From Desulfuromusa sp. (GTDB taxonomy: Bacteria; Desulfobacterota; Desulfuromonadia; Desulfuromonadales; Geopsychrobacteraceae), in NCBI GenBank assembly GCA_021157505.1, contig JAGGWI010000205.1:1-10611 (forward strand): 10,611 bases of DNA, in the 5' to 3' direction. Of the stretch, positions 5,958 to 10,611 are shown in pieces. Positions within the stretch are counted from its first letter, which is position 1. Each line of letters starts with the position of its first letter. The position numbers and the translations under genes are program-made. The notes beneath the pieces were generated by a model that was given only the letters and a program-made list of their open reading frames with translations, was not told the DNA's origin and did no database searches.

Positions 5958-7073
5958 CTACTTGATTTCAGTAAATGCGCCATTCTCAACTTTGTAGACT
6001 GAGAAACCAACACCTTCAGCATCACCCTTGCTGTCGAACTTGATCTTACCGACCGGAGTATCAACATACTGGGTGCGCAGAACCTTTGTGACTGCATCAT
6101 AGTCGGTGGAACCGGCTTTTTCGATAGCATTCAGCAGTGCGAGGGCAGCGGAATAACCTTCCTGGAAGAATGCACCCGGCTCAGCACCGTACTCAGCTTT
6201 AAACTCGGCTGTTGCAGCAGCATTGAGGGGGATACTGGAAAGATCTTGAGGACCAGTGACATAGGCACCATTTGCAGCATCGCCGGCAACTTTCAGGAAG
6301 CTATCATCCTTAACGCCATCATCAGAGATAAAAATAGTCTTGAGGCGCTTACGCTTCATCTGGGTAACCAACTTGGAAGCCTCTGGATGATAACCACCAA
6401 AAATCAGAGCTTCAGCACCATTTTTACGAACTTTTTGGACAATTGAGGAATAATCCATGGCACCCGGGGTAATCCCTTCGTACAAAACCACTTCCACTTT
6501 ACCAGACTCATCCAGATATTTTTTGGCAAATTTGGCAAAACCTTTACCGTAGTCACCTTTGTCATGCAGAACAGCAACTTTCTTTAGACCAAGAACGTCG
6601 ATGACAAAGTCAACAGCCATTTTTGCCTGCATGTCATCAGAAGCGATAGTACGGAAGAAGTTGGGATAATCACCACTTTGAGTCAATGCCGGATTGGTCG
6701 CCGAAGGTGACATGACTGGAATTTTGGCATCTTTGTAGATACCAAGAGCCGCCTTGGTAGCACCCGAACAGATATGGCCAAGAACAACATGGGCACCATC
6801 AGTGACCAACTTGGTTGCTGTATTGGTAGCAATCTCAGGTTTACACTGATCGTCCTGAATCAGCAGTTCAACTTGCTTACCAAGGACACCGCCGCTAGCA
6901 TTGATCTTCTTGACAACAAGCTGTGCAGCCTTCATAGCAGGAATACCGTAGGGAGCCAGGTCACCACTGTGAGGACCCGCAACGCCAAGCTTAATGGTAT
7001 CTGCAGCAAATCCGGTCGCTGTCATACTCAAGGCGAGAGCTAAGATTGAAATAAAAACTGTTATTCTTTTCAT
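5958..7073 (-). CDS. livK: Branched-chain amino acid ABC transporter, periplasmic substrate-binding protein (LivJ/LivK type)
   Basis: This 371-residue secreted receptor captures branched-chain or related amino acids in the periplasm and delivers them to LivHM. A Sec signal peptide covers residues 1-23 (MKRITVF, hydrophobic core, cleavage after GFA). The mature protein begins DTIKLGVAGPHSGDLAPYG, the typical opening of the type I periplasmic-binding family (Peripla_BP_6). Cys77 and Cys102 are 25 residues apart, as are the disulfide cysteines of E. coli LIV-binding protein. GHICSGAT (99-106) matches the ligand-contacting Ser region. Other family marks are ASDDMQA (144-150) and a central hinge region. 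The start ATG (7071-7073) follows a perfect AGGAGG (complement of 7081-7086) with a 7-nt spacer, the strongest ribosome site here. It is the first gene of the operon. The exact ligand cannot be read from sequence, and livJ and livK cannot be told apart. Confidence 0.95.
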   Translation of the reverse strand: MKRITVFISILALALSMTATGFAADTIKLGVAGPHSGDLAPYGIPAMKAAQLVVKKINASGGVLGKQVELLIQDDQCKPEIATNTATKLVTDGAHVVLGHICSGATKAALGIYKDAKIPVMSPSATNPALTQSGDYPNFFRTIASDDMQAKMAVDFVIDVLGLKKVAVLHDKGDYGKGFAKFAKKYLDESGKVEVVLYEGITPGAMDYSSIVQKVRKNGAEALIFGGYHPEASKLVTQMKRKRLKTIFISDDGVKDDSFLKVAGDAANGAYVTGPQDLSSIPLNAAATAEFKAEYGAEPGAFFQEGYSAALALLNAIEKAGSTDYDAVTKVLRTQYVDTPVGKIKFDSKGDAEGVGFSVYKVENGAFTEIK

Positions 7074-7133
7074 GTGTGTGCCTCCTGATAATTAAAAGAT
7101 TGAGAGAGAAAACTATGGTCAATTGAACTGATA

Positions 7134-7162
7134 GGTATAAGTCAAAGAATAAAAGTGGTCAA
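7134..7162 (-). promoter_or_regulatory. Probable sigma70-type promoter of the liv operon
   Basis: On the minus strand, TTGACC (7157-7162) and TATACC (7134-7139) are separated by exactly 17 bp. Transcription would start near 7127, giving a leader of about 54 nt before the binding-protein ATG. The fold-back repeat ends 25 bp upstream of the -35 box, so any activator site overlaps or adjoins that repeat. Further TTGACY boxes lie downstream (7140-7145, 7117-7122), but have no well-spaced -10. Confidence 0.5.
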
Positions 7163-7186
7163 GAATAAAGATCACATATAAAGAAA

Positions 7187-7354
7187 CCAGGGGGCTTTCG
7201 GACTATACGGACCGAAGCGAAAATTTGGAGGTTTGAGACCAGATTTTAGCTCGTTTGAGATTAATAGCCGTAACTATTGGTCGAAAAGGAGCTGAAATAT
7301 GGGCCAAACAGCCGGTTTTGCAGCCGGATCATGAATAGTCCGACAGCCTCCTGG
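7187..7354. repeat. 168-bp fold-back (MITE-like) element upstream of the liv promoter
   Basis: The ends CCAGGGGGCTTTCGGACTAT (7187-7206) and the reverse complement of 7335-7354 (CCAGGAGGCTGTCGGACTAT) match at 18 of 20 positions. The inside is also self-complementary about the same centre (7270.5). TTTTAGCTC (7244-7252) pairs with GAGCTGAAA (7289-7297) at 8 of 9 positions, and AATAG (7263-7267) pairs with CTATT (7274-7278). The whole unit can thus fold into one long imperfect hairpin. It has no gene, and I could not define a target duplication. It occupies about half of the 343-bp gap between the hypothetical gene and the liv operon. The rest of the gap holds the liv promoter and a terminator-like hairpin. 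Confidence 0.85.
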
Positions 7355-7369
7355 CAAAATTATTCATTA

Positions 7370-7411
7370 TTTTAGTTGTTTTCAGCCATAAACGGTTAAA
7401 AACAACTAAAA
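7370..7411 (-). terminator. AT-rich terminator-like hairpin after the hypothetical gene
   Basis: TTTTAGTTGTTTT (7370-7382) and AAAACAACTAAAA (7399-7411) form a perfect 13-bp stem around a 16-nt loop, starting 6 bp beyond the stop codon. The stem is AT-rich. The minus-strand tail after it (TAATGAATAATTTTG) has only a broken T-run, so termination would be weak. It may end transcription of the ABC-F/hypothetical gene pair before the liv promoter. Confidence 0.45.
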
Positions 7412-7416
7412 ATTAT

Positions 7417-8367
7417 CTATTGATCATTAAACTTATTTTTCATCTCTTCAATCATGATAAGAATTTTGGGCTGCCCGGCAACAAGTCTGGCCAGCTGCTG
7501 AAGATCAATATAGAATTTCTCCAGCTCTTCAGCTTTCAAATCAGCACCAACGACAAGAAATGCTTTTTCAACTTGAGTGACCCCGAATTTGCCAATATGA
7601 TTTCCGGCAATAATTTTAAAAGTAGATAAGATACGCTGCCGCTTCTGCTCTTGATTCTGATTCTGCTTTTGCGAGCGCATAGCCGTTTCCTCACGTTTAT
7701 GCCGCTCTTCCAGTAAAAGCTTACGCGTCCGCTGCCAAATGGGGCCCAAGTTAGCAGAACCCATCAGATCTGCCAATACAACTTCGTCGGCACTGCGAAC
7801 TTCCAGTAAATCGAGCTTTGCCCCCGGCAAGCGAGCCACCGAAGTTGAAATATCAGCTGACGGCTCAAGCTCTGTTTTACCTTCATGAAAAAAACCAAGG
7901 GCGTAGCCTTGATCATAAAAAATCAGTGCAGTCTGGTCATCAGTATAAATCCGCAGGCAAACCGTGAGCCCGTCATCTTTGATTTGATCCAGCTGTGCAC
8001 GCACATCAAAACAGCTCAAATCCTGATGTTTTTGCAGATAGCGCCCGTGCAGAAGGGCATGGACTCCCAATACCAGATCTTCCGATAGACGATAAATATT
8101 TAAGATAGCACCACCCAGAATAGAAATTTCAAAAATTTTGGCGATAGCATCATAAGCAATCAGACGATTGGATTCATCTTTATCAACAAAGATCGAGCTG
8201 ATCAGTTGACCTTTTTGAAACAGAATGACTCCGGCACCCTGAGGTGCATCAAAATGGAGATAGCCAGTAAAAGTTCCAGCCCGTAACTTCCCCATAGCTT
8301 CGGGGAGATTGATTCGAGCCGGGTTAACTTTCTGTCTGACCGGGTTGCCACGTGGCAAAAAAATCAT
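7417..8367 (-). CDS. Uncharacterised protein with two PATAN/DUF4388-like modules
   Basis: I do not recognise a named gene. The predicted 316-residue protein has no signal peptide or membrane helix, so it is probably cytoplasmic. Residues about 20-95 read LRAGTFTGYLHFDAPQGAG, then VILFQKGQLISSIF. This is a beta-rich small-Gly pattern like PATAN/DUF4388 domains, which act as signalling or protein-contact modules. Residues about 126-192 repeat the pattern in weaker form (CLRIYTDDQTALIFYDQGYA), suggesting an internal duplication. A charged, Gln/Asn-rich probable coiled linker follows (about 212-246), then a helical C-terminal domain. I chose ATG 8365-8367 because GGAG lies 8 nt upstream. An in-frame ATG at 8395-8397 would add ten acidic residues with a poorer ribosome site and remains possible. 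It lies 85 bp after the ABC-F gene, or 55 bp with the longer start, and may share its transcript. Confidence 0.75.
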   Translation of the reverse strand: MIFLPRGNPVRQKVNPARINLPEAMGKLRAGTFTGYLHFDAPQGAGVILFQKGQLISSIFVDKDESNRLIAYDAIAKIFEISILGGAILNIYRLSEDLVLGVHALLHGRYLQKHQDLSCFDVRAQLDQIKDDGLTVCLRIYTDDQTALIFYDQGYALGFFHEGKTELEPSADISTSVARLPGAKLDLLEVRSADEVVLADLMGSANLGPIWQRTRKLLLEERHKREETAMRSQKQNQNQEQKRQRILSTFKIIAGNHIGKFGVTQVEKAFLVVGADLKAEELEKFYIDLQQLARLVAGQPKILIMIEEMKNKFNDQ

Positions 8368-8452
8368 CACCAAAACTCCATCGTCATTATCTGACATTTA
8401 TACTTTCAATGGTCTCGCACAAATCCAAGTAAACAGCCCTATCACGTCACCA

Positions 8453-10372
8453 TTAATTCTGCAAACTTTCCCATTGTAGATACAGGTCGTCTAAATTTTT
8501 TTTCAACCTAACATGATCAGCACTGACTTGTCGCCACTGTTCCTGATCCTGATAGGTATCGGGTTCAGCCATTTTTTGTTCCAGTTTTCCAAATTGGTCC
8601 TCCAGAACTTCAATCTGACTCTCCACCTTAGACAATTCTTTCTGTTGTTTCTGCTCGCGACGTTGGCGATCTTTACGGCTATTGTGCGCCTGAATCCGAT
8701 CTTTTTTTTCACCTGTAGGGTCGCTTTCTGATATCTTACAAAGATTCTGTTCAACCCGGTTAACACTGTGGCTTGAATCTCCAAGAGCTTGTTTTTTAAG
8801 CAAAAAATCATCATAATTGCCAGGATAGGATTCAACCTTGCCAGCACCAACTTCCAGAATACGAGTTGCCAACGCATCAACAAAATAGCGGTCATGTGAC
8901 ACAAAAACAATCGTTCCCTGGTATTTTTTCAGTGAATCGAGCAAAATTTGTTTGGATTGCAGATCAAGATGGTTGGTCGGTTCATCAAGCAGCAGGAGAT
9001 TTGCTGGCCGCAGCAATAACTTTGCCAGCGCCAGACGATTACGCTCACCCCCGGAAAGAACTTTGACTTTTTTTTCAATATCATCACCAGAAAAAAGAAA
9101 AGCACCAAGAATATTGCGCAACCGTGGAACCATTAAGATCGGCGATTCAGCCATTATTTCAGTATAAACATCTCGTTCGGAATTCAACTCATCGGCCTGA
9201 TTCTGAGCAAAATAGGCTTGCAGCAAATTATGACCTTCCAACCTCTCCCCGGCCACCGGAGCTTCAACTCCAGCCAAAAGACGCATCAATGTTGATTTGC
9301 CCGCTCCGTTTGGTCCAACCAATGCGACCCGCTCCCCCTGCTCCACCTGAACATCAATATGCTGTAATACTTTGAGGTCGCCATATTGCTGAGAGGCACG
9401 CTGTAAACTGATTGCAATTCGCCCCCCTTTTGGCGGTGAAGGGAACGTAAAGGCTATTTTTTTACGCTGCGGCGGTAGTGATATCCGTACAATTTTGTCC
9501 AACTGTTTAACCCGACTCTGCACCTGCGAGGCTTTATTGGCCTGATATCGAAACCGGCTGATAAACCCTTCTATTCGACTGATTTCTTCATCCTGCTGTT
9601 GCTTTGCCGCCGCCAGGGCTATAATTCTTTCATCTCTGGAGCGGATATAGCGACTATAATTACCGGGATAGGCGGTCAAGTGACCATTCCAGATTTCGAC
9701 AATTCTCAACACGACCTTATCGAGAAAAAATCGATCATGGGAAACCAGCACGATTGCGTAAGGATAGTTCAGCAGATAATCTTCCAGCCAATCACGTGCG
9801 GGCAGATCCAGATGATTAGTCGGCTCATCCAGCAGCAGTAAGTTGGGTTTTTGCAGCAGCAATTTTGCCAGTGCAATCCGCATCTGCCAGCCCCCGGAAA
9901 ACGTTTCACAGGGTTTTTCAAAGTCGTCAGCACTGAAACCGAGGCCATGAAGAACCCGACCAACTTCGGACTCCATCTGATAACCACCACGCTGTTCGAA
10001 CAAATGTTGCAATTCGGCATAGCGCTCCAGTTCAGCAACATCCACGCCATCAGCAATATTTTTTTCCAGCTGTCGCAGCTCTAATTCCAGCTGTTGCAAA
10101 TCTTCCAAAGCGCTCTGGGTTTCTGCAAATAAAGAACGCCCTTGGTGGACTAACCCCTCCTGCGGTAAATAACCGAAAGTGGTTCCTTTGGCAACCTGAA
10201 GAGTTCCGCCATCACTCTCAACCAGACCAGCCAAAAGTTTAAGAAGTGTCGATTTGCCGGCACCATTCTCACCACATAAACCGATTCGGTCCGTTGGACG
10301 GATGTGCCAGTCAATGGCAGAAAAAATCCTTCTGTCTGCAAAATATTTATCAATTTTCTTGAGCTGGATCAT
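8453..10372 (-). CDS. ABC-F family ATPase (YheS/Uup-type translation factor)
   Basis: The 639-residue soluble protein has two ABC domains and no membrane segment, the ABC-F pattern. Family members act at the ribosomal E site to relieve stalled or difficult translation. Domain 1 has Walker A GENGAGKST (34-42), signature FSGGWQ (158-163), Walker B plus LLLLDEPTNHLD (178-189) and SHDR (211-214). The arm insertion with its acidic helical segment lies at about 85-130. The interdomain linker, about 250-295, contains IEGFISRFRYQANKASQVQS, the tRNA-facing motif of ABC-F proteins. Domain 2 has GPNGAGKST (353-361), LSGGE (439-443), a second LLLLDEPTNHLD (to 470) and SHDR (492-495). A basic then coiled-coil tail (about 540-639) follows, as in YheS and Uup. 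Length matches both (about 635). I chose ATG 10370-10372 at MIQLKKIDKYF; the in-frame TTG at 10421-10423 only adds a non-conserved leader. The antibiotic-resistance subgroup is less likely. Confidence 0.93.
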   Translation of the reverse strand: MIQLKKIDKYFADRRIFSAIDWHIRPTDRIGLCGENGAGKSTLLKLLAGLVESDGGTLQVAKGTTFGYLPQEGLVHQGRSLFAETQSALEDLQQLELELRQLEKNIADGVDVAELERYAELQHLFEQRGGYQMESEVGRVLHGLGFSADDFEKPCETFSGGWQMRIALAKLLLQKPNLLLLDEPTNHLDLPARDWLEDYLLNYPYAIVLVSHDRFFLDKVVLRIVEIWNGHLTAYPGNYSRYIRSRDERIIALAAAKQQQDEEISRIEGFISRFRYQANKASQVQSRVKQLDKIVRISLPPQRKKIAFTFPSPPKGGRIAISLQRASQQYGDLKVLQHIDVQVEQGERVALVGPNGAGKSTLMRLLAGVEAPVAGERLEGHNLLQAYFAQNQADELNSERDVYTEIMAESPILMVPRLRNILGAFLFSGDDIEKKVKVLSGGERNRLALAKLLLRPANLLLLDEPTNHLDLQSKQILLDSLKKYQGTIVFVSHDRYFVDALATRILEVGAGKVESYPGNYDDFLLKKQALGDSSHSVNRVEQNLCKISESDPTGEKKDRIQAHNSRKDRQRREQKQQKELSKVESQIEVLEDQFGKLEQKMAEPDTYQDQEQWRQVSADHVRLKKNLDDLYLQWESLQN

Positions 10373-10563
10373 CCTGATATTCTCGCAAAATAACAACGTT
10401 GGCTCAGCAAAAGATACGACCAACTGTCTGGTGTAACTTACCAGAGTGGAAAGGTTACAGGCCCTGTCGCAACTCTAAAAGAGAGTCACAGTGCCAAAGA
10501 TCGCACTTTTCTGTAACTCCATCACCTCCCTGGCAACCTCAAGATTGTCAAAAAAAGGAGCTG

Positions 10564-10592
10564 ATTTTATATCATAACAACGCGACAATCAA
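10564..10592 (-). promoter_or_regulatory. Candidate promoter of the ABC-F gene
   Basis: On the minus strand, TTGATT (10587-10592) and TAAAAT (10564-10569) are 17 bp apart. If used, the transcript would have a leader of about 185 nt before the ABC-F ATG. Apart from this, 10373-10611 holds no gene I can support. It contains a short dyad (AGTGC / GCACT around 10490-10506) and an anti-SD-complementary GGAGGTGAT on the minus strand near 10521-10529. Confidence 0.3.
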
Positions 10593-10611
10593 AAGAACCG
10601 ATAAAAAAAGA

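Noticed and set aside
7309..7327. Direct repeat CAGCCGG as a regulatory half-site pair
   Set aside because: Both copies lie inside the fold-back element and are better explained as part of its arms.
8503..8910. 135-codon minus-strand frame inside the ABC-F gene
   Set aside because: It is an out-of-frame shadow of the intact ABC-F frame, which carries all its motifs without interruption.
10489..10510. Plus-strand terminator (AGTGC / GCACT followed by TTTT)
   Set aside because: The stem is only 5 bp and no plus-strand gene leads into it.
10475..10522. Leader peptide gene in front of the ABC-F gene
   Set aside because: The start codon is one base from the SD-like sequence and the product resembles nothing known; kept only as a low-interest observation.

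Overview
All supported genes lie on the minus strand, so transcription runs from high to low coordinates. The base composition is moderate. A complete LIV-type ABC operon, an ABC-F ATPase, a GGDEF membrane sensor with a partner lipoprotein, and dispersed fold-back repeats together suggest a Gram-negative, Desulfuromonadales-like (Deltaproteobacteria / Desulfobacterota) chromosome. That placement is inferred from gene character and repeat style; no search was run.

Layout in the direction of transcription. (1) 10611-8453: a long leader followed by a duplicated ABC-F ATPase of the YheS/Uup type. (2) 8367-7417: an uncharacterised soluble protein with two similar beta-rich modules resembling the PATAN/DUF4388 fold, followed by a weak terminator-like hairpin. 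(3) 7354-7187: a 168-bp fold-back element with 20-bp imperfect terminal inverted repeats, ending 25 bp upstream of the probable liv -35 box. (4) 7162-2056: the branched-chain amino acid uptake operon, in the order binding protein, livH, livM, livG, livF, closed by a strong intrinsic terminator. livH/livM and livM/livG overlap. The binding protein and livH are separated by a perfect 16-bp hairpin, and livG and livF by a perfect 18-bp hairpin built from 7-bp units. (5) 1998-1860: a second MITE-like repeat. (6) 1824-119: a two-TM HAMP-GGDEF protein and a small coiled-coil lipoprotein, 8 bp apart. (7) 88-33: eight exact copies of a 7-bp tandem repeat.

How the genes work together. The five liv genes make one transporter: a periplasmic receptor, two membrane permeases and two cytoplasmic ATPases. 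The hairpin after the receptor gene fits the usual need for excess binding protein. The GGDEF gene and lipoprotein gene look like a two-gene signalling unit. The sensor half and the lipoprotein resemble the GlrK(QseE)/QseG arrangement, but the histidine kinase is replaced by a GGDEF domain that has lost both guanine-contacting residues and the inhibitory-site arginine. This is the most unusual protein content here. The remaining interest lies in the repeats: two different fold-back elements and two 7-bp-periodic structures in about 10 kb. I saw no rRNA, tRNA, CRISPR array, transposase gene or prophage gene.
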